From: DASVWZ01 sp036392935
Lineage (GTDB): Bacteria; Acidobacteriota; Terriglobia; Terriglobales; Acidobacteriaceae
Direction: 5' to 3'
NCBI GenBank assembly: GCA_036392935.1
Contig: DASVWZ010000300.1
Span: 1 to 64,000 of the forward strand
DNA length: 64,000 nt
Under the pieces are notes generated by a model. That model had not been told where the DNA came from. It saw nothing but the letters and a program-made list of their open reading frames with translations, and did no database searches. This document shows, one piece after another, positions 1 through 8,276 of the stretch. Both the position numbers and the translations under genes were made by a program. Positions within the stretch are counted from its first letter, which is position 1. Every line of letters begins with the position of its first letter.

Positions 1-503
1 ACGAACCCATGCATCGTGTTGTTCCACTCCAACTCAGGCACCAGTGGCCCACACCCTGCCCTGATCGAAGCCGAAGGGTTCGCGTCCGTTCAGTGGACGC
101 TAACCTGGGTTCACAAGAAAAACTGACCTTGCGCGAACCGATCCTTCCTCTCTGCCGAAGGCTGTTGCCGCAGGGCGAAGCCCGCAGGCAACAAAAAAAG
201 AAGAAAGTGAACCGAGATACACCCTCAGAACCCCTGACCGAGCCAGGCACCCAGAAGCTCGCCGAACCGCTCCTGAGCGTCGCCATCGGCGACGCCATAA
301 GCGGTGAGGCCATCGCGGCAGAAAATCGCCACCAACTTCTCTTTGTTGAACGATGACTCAATGTCCTGGCCAGGGGATGCCGACAGCCGCCCAACGCCGA
401 ACCGAAGAAAAATACTCCCGTCGCACGTCATTACCTATAAGTAAACATTGTTGATCATGTCTGCTAACCAAGTACTACCTACCAACTCCGATTTTTGACG
501 CAG
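1..503. other. No supported gene; short REP-like similarity at the edge
   Basis: I see no convincing coding gene here. An imperfect hairpin lies near 168-197 (a six-pair outer stem and a four-pair inner stem around a GAA loop), followed by an A-rich run. The first twelve bases of the window match, in reverse complement, the outer part of the REP hairpin downstream of the transposase gene at 6.4-6.9 kb, so the window may open inside another dispersed copy. A 68-codon minus-strand frame at 225-431 has no recognisable motif. Confidence 0.4.
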
Positions 504-1250
504 CTAGTCCCCCGAGTGCTTATCTAATTTTCTTTTTTCGCCAATTCCGTTGTCAAGAAAATCGTGTTTTGCCGAATATTTGACCAGACACCACAGCGCC
601 CGAAAGCCGTCGCGCCAGCCGATCTTCTTGCCTTCCTCGTAAGTCCTTCCCCAGTAACTAATTCCGACCTCGTAGATGCGCAGATGGCGCTTGGCCACTT
701 TGACCGTAATTTCGGGCTCAAAACCGAACCTATCTTCTTCAATTGGAATGGCTTGGATCACTTCCCGGCGGAAGACTTTATAGCACGTCTCCATGTCGGT
801 AAGGTTGATGTTGGTGAGGGCATTCGAAATGAGCGTAAGTACCTTGTTTCCAACCGAATGCCAGAAATATAAGACACGATGCGGGGCCGCTCCCAGGAAC
901 CTGGACCCATAAACTACATCGGCTTTGCCCTGCAAAAGGGGCTCGAGGAGCGTTGGGTAATCGCCCGGATCATATTCTAAATCAGCATCTTGCACGATTA
1001 CGAAGTCGCCGGTGGCCTCCTGAAATCCGCGCCGTAGAGCAGCCCCTTTCCCCATATTTTTCGGCTGCAGGAACACCCGTAACTGCTTGAATTGCCTGGA
1101 CATGTCGGCCAGCAGCTCTCTCGATCCGTCGCGCGATCCGTCATCGACACAAATCAGCTCGATGTCGAGCGGGACTGCCAGAACGCGCTCCACGACCTCA
1201 CGTAAGGTCTTTTGCTCGTTATAGATAGGCACAACCACCGAGAGTTTCAT
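504..1250 (-). CDS. Family 2 glycosyltransferase (DPM1/ArnC-like)
   Basis: This is a 248-residue GT-A fold glycosyltransferase, probably transferring a sugar from an activated donor to a polyprenyl-phosphate or another envelope acceptor. The N-terminus carries the family signature VVPIYNEQKTL, followed by the DDGSRDGS nucleotide-binding segment at about residues 36-43 and the DADLEYDP metal/donor motif at about 90-97. No membrane segments follow, so it resembles the soluble DPM1-type enzymes rather than the longer ArnC/GtrB type. I chose the ATG at 1250 because the family fold begins there; an ATG six codons upstream is also in frame. No partner gene is adjacent, so the acceptor is unknown. 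Confidence 0.85.
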   Translation of the reverse strand: MKLSVVVPIYNEQKTLREVVERVLAVPLDIELICVDDGSRDGSRELLADMSRQFKQLRVFLQPKNMGKGAALRRGFQEATGDFVIVQDADLEYDPGDYPTLLEPLLQGKADVVYGSRFLGAAPHRVLYFWHSVGNKVLTLISNALTNINLTDMETCYKVFRREVIQAIPIEEDRFGFEPEITVKVAKRHLRIYEVGISYWGRTYEEGKKIGWRDGFRALWCLVKYSAKHDFLDNGIGEKRKLDKHSGD

Positions 1251-1584
1251 GGGCCCAATCGCAGCCAAGACGATGATTTTACTCGCACCCGCCCGATTTC
1301 GATAAGTCTTTTATTTGGCGCATCTGCGCCGCTTTTTCGCCGCGACGTGATGAAAGTCACTGACAACGCCCTTATTGGCGAAAAAAAATTGCTCAGGGTG
1401 GGGCTAGGGGGACTAGCTGCGTCAAAAATTAGTCGTCAGTCGTCGGTCGTCAGTCCGGTCACTCGCTGGTCCGTGGCCAAAAGGTGAGAGCGGCAGGCGC
1501 GCTCCGCCGGGGTTCTATGGTGCCTGTGAAACCTGCAGGATTGGGGTTGACAATGCAGGCGCGAAAGGTTGACACTGGCGCGCA
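1251..1584. other. Intergenic region between divergent genes; two TTGACA hexamers
   Basis: The spacer contains a short imperfect run of a GTCGTCAGTC-like unit near 1431-1456 and, just before the GAF-TonB gene, two TTGACA hexamers (about 1548-1553 and 1570-1575) about 22 bases apart. Either could be a -35 box, but no matching -10 box is obvious, so a promoter is only suspected. Confidence 0.3.
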
Positions 1585-3270
1585 GTGAGCTTTGCGGCGT
1601 CTTCCCCCGACGGCAGCTCCCCGGACGGTACTGTGGCGCAGCACTCTATCTCGCGGCACGACTCGCTAGATCCTCATCCGCCGTTTGCCGCCTCCGATTC
1701 AGACACCGAGCTGAACCTGCTCGAACTGCCGGAGATTCCGCCGCCGGAAGCGTTTCCAGAGGTTCCGGCGGAGCCGGTGCCTTCGATTTCAGCCGACCTA
1801 TTAAATGACATTGTGGAGCGGGCGCGCATATCGACCAAAGCGTCGGATGCGGCGATCGCCCTGCGGCACGGGGAAGACCTGATTTGCTTTGCAACCACGG
1901 GCGCCAACGCACCGGACATCGGGGTGCGCCTCGATCTTGATTCGGGCCTTTCGGGAGCGTGCGTACAGAGCATGAAGTTCCAGCTTTGCGAGGACAGCGA
2001 AAGCGACGCTCGCGTGGATGCAGTGCTGTGCCGGCGCTTGGGGATTCGGTCGGTGCTGGTATATCCGATCATACGGCACGAACGCCTGATGGGAGTGGTC
2101 GAGGTTTTTTCCGCGGAGCCGAATGCGTTCGGAGACAGCCAGGTACAGTCTTTGGCTGCGCTCTCACGGACGATCAGTTACATACTGGACCGGCCAGTGG
2201 AGACGCCGGCGAGCGGGGAAGAATTCGGGGAAACGGTTTCAGTGCGCGATGCCATCGCCGAAACTGCGGTGGAAGAAGCGCCCATCGATCCGGAAGCGTT
2301 ACCGGCGCATAATTATGGCCGCAGCTTTGACACGATTCCTGATTTGCCGGAGGATTTGTCTTTTCCGTTCGATCCAGCGCCGTTTGACTCGGCCGAGCTT
2401 AAGGCGTCGACGACTGACCGACTTTCGGTTGAACAAGTTTCAGTTGACGCAGCGGCAGAAGAGCAAGGCGTGGTTGTGCGGGATTTCGCGGCCGCTAAAG
2501 ATGAAGACGATGAGCTCGCTGTGGCGCGTAGTTCATCGGATCTCGATCATGCCGCCGATCCAGTTAAAGATGGGTACGAAGGCGTTGTTGACACGCCGCA
2601 GAAATCTGAGTCTTACTCAGCTCTGCTGACTTACGCTGTGATCGCGCTGGCATTGGCTTTGGGATGGCTGTTGGGTGAGAGTTTCGAGCGCCAGAGCACG
2701 CCAGTTGCACAGACTCCTGCGCCGGTAGTCACGCCAGCGCAGCGATCGGCTCCAGTTGTTGCTTCCAAACCGGCCGCGAACAGTGCTTTGGCCACGCAAA
2801 CCGCGCAGCCAACTCCGCGAAAACACGAAGCGGCACCGGCGAAGCGCGAGGCCGACGCACCCGCTGCCGCTGCCCAAGGCGAGCTGGTGGTTTCGCAGAA
2901 CGGAAAAGTGATCTACCGCCAGCAACCGCAAACGACAGCGGCTGTGCCGGCAGTTTCTTCCGGTCCTACGGGGATTTCGAAAGCGGTGATGGTTTCGCCG
3001 GATGCGGCGCGGCAATTCGTGGTGAAACGAGTTGAGCCGGAGTATCCGGAGGCGGCGAGGGCGGCGCACATATCGGGTCCGGTAACGCTGCAGGCGATTG
3101 TGGCCAAAGATGGATCAGTGAAGACGATCAATACGGTGAGCGGCGACCCGCAGTTGGTGGCGGCGGCCCGTCAGGCAGTGAGCCAGTGGCAGTTCAAACC
3201 GTATACGCAACAGGGAAGGCCAGCAGAATTTCAGACCAACGTGACCGTCAACTTCCGCCTACCGGAGTAG
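1585..3270 (+). CDS. GAF domain, single transmembrane helix and TonB C-terminal domain protein
   Basis: A 561-residue protein with an unusual order. A GAF-like sensor fold occupies about residues 70-205 (segments LSGACVQ, RSVLVYPI and LMGVVEVFS), followed by an acidic low-complexity stretch. One membrane helix lies near 350-368 (VIALALALGWLL), then an Ala/Pro-rich periplasm-spanning linker. A TonB C-terminal domain fills about 475-561 with its typical VEPEYPEAAR start and an AVSQWQFKPY core. The topology implies a cytoplasmic GAF domain and a periplasmic TonB-C domain, so it could pass an internal signal to an outer-membrane partner; that role is inference. No ExbB/ExbD genes are adjacent. 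The start is a GTG without a clear Shine-Dalgarno, so the N-terminus is uncertain. The TonB-C tail is duplicated at 4745-4989. Confidence 0.75.
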   Translation: MSFAASSPDGSSPDGTVAQHSISRHDSLDPHPPFAASDSDTELNLLELPEIPPPEAFPEVPAEPVPSISADLLNDIVERARISTKASDAAIALRHGEDLICFATTGANAPDIGVRLDLDSGLSGACVQSMKFQLCEDSESDARVDAVLCRRLGIRSVLVYPIIRHERLMGVVEVFSAEPNAFGDSQVQSLAALSRTISYILDRPVETPASGEEFGETVSVRDAIAETAVEEAPIDPEALPAHNYGRSFDTIPDLPEDLSFPFDPAPFDSAELKASTTDRLSVEQVSVDAAAEEQGVVVRDFAAAKDEDDELAVARSSSDLDHAADPVKDGYEGVVDTPQKSESYSALLTYAVIALALALGWLLGESFERQSTPVAQTPAPVVTPAQRSAPVVASKPAANSALATQTAQPTPRKHEAAPAKREADAPAAAAQGELVVSQNGKVIYRQQPQTTAAVPAVSSGPTGISKAVMVSPDAARQFVVKRVEPEYPEAARAAHISGPVTLQAIVAKDGSVKTINTVSGDPQLVAAARQAVSQWQFKPYTQQGRPAEFQTNVTVNFRLPE

Positions 3271-3434
3271 TTTTCGGCTCTTAGCCCAAAAATTGGTAGG
3301 CTGGCTACGTCAGTCGTGGTCGAATAAAAAGCGCACGCTTGTGCTATCGCCCTTAACCACACTTACGGAAGTGAGTCGTGCAATGTCGTCAACGCGTTCC
3401 TAAGGAAATAAGGTTCTCGCTACCGCCGGTCAGT

Positions 3435-4649
3435 TCACTGGGGCGAGGGGGTGGTGGAAAGTTCAAAGACCACGCCGCCTCCGTACTCGCCGCCGAGGAC
3501 GGTGGTACCGTACAGGTTTCCGTTGCTGTCGAAGATCATGTTGGCGTCGGGCAGGCAGCCGTCGGTGCCGTCGAAGTTGTGCAGGACGGTGTACGTCCAC
3601 TCGCCGTCGGGGCCGGGCGCCAGCTTGTAGACGTTGCCGCAGCCGTTTCCGCCGTCGGTGGTTGTTCCGTACAGGTTCCCCGCGTTGTCCAGGACTAAGC
3701 CACCGCCGGGTTCGCCTTCGGTGATGGTGTAGAGGACAGTGAATTGCCAGAGGCCGCCGGGTTCTGGGGTGAGCTTGAAGATGGTACCCGAAGACGTTGC
3801 CCCATACAGGCTGCCTGCGCTGTCGAGGGCCAGCTCGCCCAGACTAGGAAAATCTCCGTCCCGGTGCCCCTGGAACCGGTGCAGGAAGGTCTCCTTCCAC
3901 TTGCCATCGGGCATGGGTGATAGTTCGTACACTGTGCCACAACCGCCCCCACAGTTTTTGCTGCCGCCGCCGCCTTCGGTGGTGCCGTAGAGGTTCCCGG
4001 CAGCGTCGAGGACCGGATGGTCAAGTACGCCGAATCCGTCGCCAGGAAAGGCCGGGAAGCAGTGCAGGATGGTTTCCTTCCAGTCCTTGGAACCGGGGTC
4101 AAGCTCGAAGGCACAGCCCCCAACCCCGTAGAGACTTCCAGAACTGCCCATGACAACACCTGCCCAGGGGCCGTCAGCGGGGTCATTCTTGCCGAAACGG
4201 TGGATGACAGTGAGATCCCAGCCGTTATGGCTGCGCGCCAGCGTTAAAACTGTGCCGTAGGTGTCAGCGCCGCCTCCAGTTGGCGTTGTGGCGTATAAGG
4301 TGCCTGTCGCGTCGATGGCCGGAGTGCTGCTAGGCCCAAACCCTCCCGGGTCGTCTTTCGAGAACCTATGCAGGATGTGCTCGGCCCAGCTGCCGTCCGC
4401 CTGCGGGCTGAGCTGAAAGACGGTGCCGTATGTGGGGCAGCATTGATTACCTCCACCACTCGTCGTGCCGTACAGGTTGCCGAATGCATCGAAGGTGACT
4501 CCACTGTAAACGGTGATGCCGTCCGTGCCCTTGCCAAATGAGTGCAGCACTTTGTACACAGGCGCGGCCCAGGCGGTGGGTGCGACGAGTGGGCTGAGCG
4601 CCAGCAGCGCCAGGACCACAAGGTATGGCTGAGTCGGTCTCGACCGCAC
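3435..4649 (-). CDS. Secreted GloVer tandem-repeat protein
   Basis: A 404-residue exported protein made almost entirely of Gloeo/Verruco repeats (TIGR03803-type). A signal peptide covers about residues 1-28 (hydrophobic VVLALLALSPLV, Ala-X-Ala cut near AWAAP). I count seven units, each combining a VLHSF/ILHRF-like strand with a NLYGTT-GG-like turn. The start is GTG at 4649, supported by a GGAGG six bases upstream. Function is not established for this family; the repeat pattern suggests a beta-propeller. It lies convergent to the TonB-C gene and is paralogous to the gene at 5027-6259, with the two proteins sharing the terminal SPQ. Confidence 0.85.
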   Translation of the reverse strand: MRSRPTQPYLVVLALLALSPLVAPTAWAAPVYKVLHSFGKGTDGITVYSGVTFDAFGNLYGTTSGGGNQCCPTYGTVFQLSPQADGSWAEHILHRFSKDDPGGFGPSSTPAIDATGTLYATTPTGGGADTYGTVLTLARSHNGWDLTVIHRFGKNDPADGPWAGVVMGSSGSLYGVGGCAFELDPGSKDWKETILHCFPAFPGDGFGVLDHPVLDAAGNLYGTTEGGGGSKNCGGGCGTVYELSPMPDGKWKETFLHRFQGHRDGDFPSLGELALDSAGSLYGATSSGTIFKLTPEPGGLWQFTVLYTITEGEPGGGLVLDNAGNLYGTTTDGGNGCGNVYKLAPGPDGEWTYTVLHNFDGTDGCLPDANMIFDSNGNLYGTTVLGGEYGGGVVFELSTTPSPQ

Positions 4650-4678
4650 CGGGTGCCTCCTATCCGATCGCGGACCTG

Positions 4679-4701
4679 GAGGGCCGGCGAAACCGGCCCT
4701 C
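4679..4701 (-). promoter_or_regulatory. Perfect hairpin in the leader of the GloVer gene
   Basis: A nine-pair perfect stem (GAGGGCCGG against CCGGCCCTC) with a five-base loop lies about 30 bases upstream of the GTG start of the gene ending at 3435. It has no following T-run, so it is not an obvious terminator. It may be a 5' UTR structure or a REP-type palindrome. Confidence 0.35.
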
Positions 4702-4744
4702 TCCGGTTTTGAACAAGTATACTACCCGGCTCGCCTCCGCGATT

Positions 4745-4989
4745 TCCGGAGGCGGCGAGGGCGGCGCACATTTCGGGTCCGGTGACGCTGCAGGCGATTG
4801 TGGCCAAAGATGGATCAGTGAAGACGATCAATACGGTGAGCGGCGACCCGCAGTTGGCGGCGGCGGCCCGTCAGGCAGTGAGCCAGTGGCAGTTCAAACC
4901 GTATACGCAACAGGGAAGGCCAGCAGAATTTCAGACCAACGTGACGGTGAACTTTCGGTTACCCGAGCAGTTTTCGGCTCTCAGCCATC
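4745..4989 (+). pseudogene. Decayed duplicate of the TonB C-terminal domain tail
   Basis: About 245 bases here are nearly identical to 3045-3289, the end of the GAF-TonB gene, at a constant offset of 1700 bases and with roughly a dozen mismatches counted by eye. The reading frame is intact through the TonB-C core, but the original TAG stop has become CAG, so the frame runs on to 5024. The upstream part of the gene (GAF, helix, linker) is absent, and there is no plausible start codon at the proper place. I read it as a non-functional fragment left by recombination. Mismatches cluster in the last 50 bases. Confidence 0.85.
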
Positions 4990-5026
4990 CACAAGCTGGC
5001 AAAATGGGTGTGCGGCAGATGTAGCG

Positions 5027-6259
5027 TCACTGGGGCGAGGGAGCGGGGTCGGGGGTGAGCTCGTAGACGGTGCCGAAGCCGTGGCGGCCGCCGAGGACGG
5101 TGCCCCCGTAAAGATTGCCGTTGCTGTCGATCGTAAGGTCGCCGGCCGGGACGCAGCCATCGTGTCCGACACCGAAGCGGTGCAGGACGCCGTATTTCCA
5201 CTTGCCTTTTCCCATCGGCGAAAACTTGTAGATCAGGCCGCAGCCGCTGTCGGTAGTGCCATACAGGTTGCCATCCTTGTCCGGAATTAACCCGGAGTCT
5301 GGCAGCCATCCCTCGGCGCCGCCTTTGAACTGGTAAAGGATCTCGTACGTCCATTGGCCGTTGCCGGGGGTAAGCTTGAAGATTACCCCGCCATAGGCGC
5401 CGCCGTTCTCCGTGGTGCCGTAAAGAGCGCCGGAACCATCCATATAGAGCGACCCGCTCCCAGGGAGCTGCCCGTCTTTACCGTTGAAGCGGTGCAGGAT
5501 GGCTTCCTTCCATTTGCCCCCGGGCTCGGGTGAGAGCTCATAGACAGTGCCGCAGGTGGTGCTGCCGCAGCGCAGGCCGCCAAAATAGGTGGTTCCGAAG
5601 AGGTTGCCGGCCGCGTCCCGGACGAGGCCCGCGACGGCGTCCTCGCCGTCTCCGTCCTTGCCGGTGAAGTCGTGGAGGACGTTTTCTTTCCACCCATCGT
5701 CCTCTTCCGTCAGCTCGAAAGCGGCCCCGGCGGTGCCGTAGAGGGTTCCCCGCGTGCCCGCGATGACGCCCGACTGCGGTGCTCCAACGCCACCGCATTC
5801 TGGGCCGCAGAAGCTGTGGAGGACTGACTCCGCCCAGCCGTCGGGCCCCAGCGACAACTCGAAGGCTGTGCCGAACCCGCTCGTCCCGCCGTATTCTGTT
5901 GTGCCGTACATGTTGCCTGCGCCGTCGAATATTGGCTTGCCTGTCGGGCCTTCGCCCCCGTTGCCGCCCGGGAAGGCATACACCGTGCCTTCGGTCCATT
6001 TGCCGTCCGGGTGTGGAGACAGTTGGAATATGAGCCCGCACCCGTCCTCGCAATTCTGGCTGCCGCCGCCGAGGCTGGCGCCGTAAACGTTGCCCTTTGC
6101 GTCCACAGTGACCCCTGCGTTGCCGTCGCCGTTGGGGCCGTTCGTGAAGTCGTGCAGGATCTTGTATTTTGGGCCCGCGTGGGCGGCGATGCTGAGCCCG
6201 CAAAGTACGGTTAGTGTGGCGAGTACGCGGGCGGGGTTGGGACGTGTATCGCTGGCCAT
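5027..6259 (-). CDS. Secreted GloVer tandem-repeat protein
   Basis: A 410-residue exported protein, paralogous to the one at 3435-4649. A signal peptide (VLATLTVLCGLSIAAHAG) precedes the first repeat. Seven GloVer units are visible, with turns such as NVYGASLGGG, NMYGTTEYGG, NLFGTTYFGG and NLYGGTVLGG. Cysteine pairs in some loops (CEDGCG, CGSTTCG) could form disulfides in the periplasm or outside the cell. The ATG at 6259 was chosen because a GAGGAGG lies six bases upstream; the frame is open further upstream, to 6382, but that part overlaps the REP hairpin and lacks signal-peptide character. The function is unknown. Confidence 0.85.
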   Translation of the reverse strand: MASDTRPNPARVLATLTVLCGLSIAAHAGPKYKILHDFTNGPNGDGNAGVTVDAKGNVYGASLGGGSQNCEDGCGLIFQLSPHPDGKWTEGTVYAFPGGNGGEGPTGKPIFDGAGNMYGTTEYGGTSGFGTAFELSLGPDGWAESVLHSFCGPECGGVGAPQSGVIAGTRGTLYGTAGAAFELTEEDDGWKENVLHDFTGKDGDGEDAVAGLVRDAAGNLFGTTYFGGLRCGSTTCGTVYELSPEPGGKWKEAILHRFNGKDGQLPGSGSLYMDGSGALYGTTENGGAYGGVIFKLTPGNGQWTYEILYQFKGGAEGWLPDSGLIPDKDGNLYGTTDSGCGLIYKFSPMGKGKWKYGVLHRFGVGHDGCVPAGDLTIDSNGNLYGGTVLGGRHGFGTVYELTPDPAPSPQ

Positions 6260-6327
6260 GCAGGACCTCCTCACCGGGGGGGTGGCCCAGCCTTCCATCC
6301 GGTTTTCCCTTCCCGTAACGAAACTGA

Positions 6328-6370
6328 GGGTGCCCCGTCCTTGCGGTTTTTGCAAGGGCGGGAGCGATGC
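6328..6370. repeat. REP-like hairpin, left of the transposase gene
   Basis: The sequence GGGTGCCCCGTCCTTGC, a loop, then GCAAGGGCGGGA forms an imperfect hairpin. Its inverted counterpart lies downstream of the transposase gene at 6969-7015, where the same outer GGGTGCCCCGTCCT segment appears in reverse complement. The element overlaps the upstream side of the transposase gene. Confidence 0.7.
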
Positions 6371-6390
6371 TCTCGATATCATGGGTTGTC

Positions 6391-6942
6391 ATGTCCGCCG
6401 GATTGCGCCGCATTTACGGCACGCATCATCTGCACTTTATCACCAATTCCTGTTACCGGCGCCTGCCGTTTCTCGGCTCCGCTCGCGCCCGAGATCGTTT
6501 TCTCTCGATCCTAGAACAAACGCGCCGGAGGTATCGCTTCGTAGTGGTCGGCTACTTGGTGATGCCCGAGCACATTCACCTTCTCCTTACCGAACCGGAG
6601 GTGGGCAGCCCGGCGACGGTGGTGCAGGTGCTGAGACAACGTACGGCACATGCTCTGTTGCCGAAGCGCAAAGGACGGGATCCACGGCAGCGACCGTTGT
6701 TCGACGGAGAACCGCGCCGCGCGTTCTGGCAGGCGCGCTTCTATGATTTCAATGTGTGGAGCGATAAAAAACGAGTCGAGAAATTGCGCTATATGCACGA
6801 GAATCCAGTGAAGCGTGGCTTGGTGGAAGCTCCCGAGCAGTGGCGATGGAGCAGTTATCGTCACTATTTTCTCGGTGAGGCCGGACCGGTGCAGGTGAAC
6901 GTAGGCTGGAGCAAGATTTCGTTTCGGGGTCGGGTCGCCTGA
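6391..6942 (+). CDS. REP-associated tyrosine transposase (RAYT, Y1/IS200-like)
   Basis: A 183-residue HUH-type single-strand endonuclease of the RAYT family, which is thought to mobilise or process REP palindromes rather than a classical insertion sequence. The HUH motif is MPEHIHLLL (His61 and His63 from the chosen start). The catalytic tyrosine is most likely Tyr134 in LRYMHENPVKRGLV, followed by the typical WRWSSYRHY. Length is normal for the family and no frame disruption is visible. I chose the ATG at 6391 because the family N-terminus (GLRRIYGTHHLHFIT) starts just after it; the frame is open to an ATG at 6367. REP hairpins lie on both sides, which is the classic arrangement. Confidence 0.92.
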   Translation: MSAGLRRIYGTHHLHFITNSCYRRLPFLGSARARDRFLSILEQTRRRYRFVVVGYLVMPEHIHLLLTEPEVGSPATVVQVLRQRTAHALLPKRKGRDPRQRPLFDGEPRRAFWQARFYDFNVWSDKKRVEKLRYMHENPVKRGLVEAPEQWRWSSYRHYFLGEAGPVQVNVGWSKISFRGRVA

Positions 6943-6968
6943 GCCGCAGCGCGAAAGCCGGCCTGCAT

Positions 6969-7015
6969 GGGTTCGTTGTTCCCGCCCTCGCAACAAACGC
7001 GAGGACGGGGCACCC
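6969..7015. repeat. REP-like hairpin, first copy right of the transposase gene
   Basis: This element is the inverted counterpart of the copy at 6328-6370. It reads TTCCCGCCCTCGC, a short loop, then GCGAGGACGGGGCACCC. The flanking GGGTTCGTTG segment is shared with the second copy at 7051-7095. Confidence 0.75.
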
Positions 7016-7050
7016 ACTTTTCTGGAACGGACGGAAACTGTGAGGCGCAC

Positions 7051-7095
7051 GGGTTCGTCGTTCCCCCTCGGAGGAAACGCGAAGACAAGACCACC
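7051..7095. repeat. REP-like hairpin, second diverged copy
   Basis: A direct but diverged repeat of the element at 6969-7015: GGGTTCGTCGTTCCCC, then AAACGCGAAGACAAGACCACC. The stem is weaker, which suggests an older copy. Confidence 0.55.
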
Positions 7096-7111
7096 TGTAG
7101 TCTGAGTGGCG

Positions 7112-7828
7112 CTAGGTTCTGGCGACTTCGCGGTTGTGAGCGCGGCGGGCTTTCGGGGACGGTGCGGGACGGTCGGAATGATTTCCCTTGATGGCGTGCA
7201 AGGTGAGCTCGACGCGGCTGGAGACGCCGAGTTTTTCGAAGGCGCGAAAGAGATAATTTTTGACAGTGTGTTCGCTGAGCTTGAGACGCTCGGAGATCTC
7301 ACGGTTGCTGAAACCTTGCGCGACCAAACGCGCGATCTCTTCTTCGCGATGGCTGAGCGGGCGGGACAAAGGCGCGTCGTTGAGGATGTGAATGGGTTCG
7401 ACGAGGGCGGTCAAAAGATGATTGACGGTTTCGGAATCGGCCCAGACCTGACCCTGGTGGACGCAGGCGATGCATTTGCAGAGGGCGGCGAAGGAATCGG
7501 TGCGATTGAAGATGCCGCGCGCGCCGGCGCGGAAGGCTTCGATGACGGCGGTTTTGTCGGCGGCATCGAGCAGGACGACGATGGCGGTTTCGTTGGGCCG
7601 AACGAACTGCTTGAAGAAGCTGAGTCCGTTGGCATGGTTGTTGAGGAAGCCGGGGCTGATGAGCAGAATGTCGGAGCCTTCGCCCTCAAGGAGTTGCTGG
7701 GCGTGCTCGAGATTTTGAGCGGGCAGGGCTTCGAATTGGCCGGTGCGGGACAGGCCTTCGGCCAGGAGTTGGCAGGTGATGGGCGAGGCGTCCGCGACCA
7801 CCACACGAATAGTTGTGGAACTTTGCAA
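7112..7828 (-). CDS. LuxR/NarL-family regulator with a degenerate receiver domain
   Basis: A 238-residue response-regulator-like protein. Residues about 7-125 have the receiver fold, but the normal phosphoacceptor aspartate at the end of strand 3 is replaced by serine (SDILLISPG, Ser58). The acidic pair near the N-terminus is reduced to one Asp (VVADAS), and the conserved strand-5 lysine is Arg or Asn (GIFNRTD). The C-terminal LuxR helix-turn-helix at about 153-205 is intact (SHREEEIARLVAQGFSNREI, then SEHTVKNYLFRAFEKL). It is therefore probably a DNA-binding regulator that is not controlled by standard Asp phosphorylation. The start is TTG at 7828; no ATG is available at the right place. No histidine kinase is adjacent. 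Confidence 0.85.
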   Translation of the reverse strand: MQSSTTIRVVVADASPITCQLLAEGLSRTGQFEALPAQNLEHAQQLLEGEGSDILLISPGFLNNHANGLSFFKQFVRPNETAIVVLLDAADKTAVIEAFRAGARGIFNRTDSFAALCKCIACVHQGQVWADSETVNHLLTALVEPIHILNDAPLSRPLSHREEEIARLVAQGFSNREISERLKLSEHTVKNYLFRAFEKLGVSSRVELTLHAIKGNHSDRPAPSPKARRAHNREVART

Positions 7829-8276
7829 AAGCTCAACCTGAAAAACGGATTGAGCGTTCCTGGGAGGGAGTCAACCCAGAGTACCGTGAGCTGGTTTGAG
7901 AAGGCAAGAGAAAGAAGCCCTTAGAGACCAAGTTTTACACGGCGTGACAAGGGGCGGAGGCGTAAGTCTATGCGCGTCAACGGGGAAGGGATTACTGCTC
8001 GAAAGGGGGTGGGAACTATGGTATTTTGGTAACAGGGACTGCAGACTCGGTGACTTATATCTTCTTGCCCAGGAGGGCCTTCCTAAGGCACATTGCATAG
8101 TAAGGGTCGCTTTCCGTATCTTCGGATTTAATCCTTCCCCCGAAGCAGCTATTCAAGATATTGGCAGAGATGAGAGATCAGGAATCACATCTGCAAGTTC
8201 AGAGCATAGGCCGGGCTAATGGGCGAGCCTGGGACCGCGGCGCCGGGAAGATTTCTGGCGGCGGCGGAGGCTGCGC
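7829..8276. other. Divergent intergenic region of 448 bases
   Basis: This spacer separates the regulator gene from the ATPase gene and should hold both promoters. I see AT-rich patches (for example near 8015-8030 and 8125-8160) but no recognisable promoter pair. A sigma-54 -24/-12 match was considered near 8088-8100 and fails on spacing. No gene or RNA is supported. Confidence 0.4.

Noticed and set aside
225..431. 68-codon minus-strand frame at the window start
   Set aside because: No motif, no clear ribosome binding site, and the region looks like decayed intergenic or repeat sequence.
1431..1456. GTCGTCAGTC-like short tandem units as a possible CRISPR or regulator array
   Set aside because: Only two to three imperfect units without spacers; no CRISPR array or cas gene is present in the window.
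8085..8105. Possible sigma-54 promoter (GGCACATTGCA)
   Set aside because: Only six bases separate the GG and GC dinucleotides; ten are needed.
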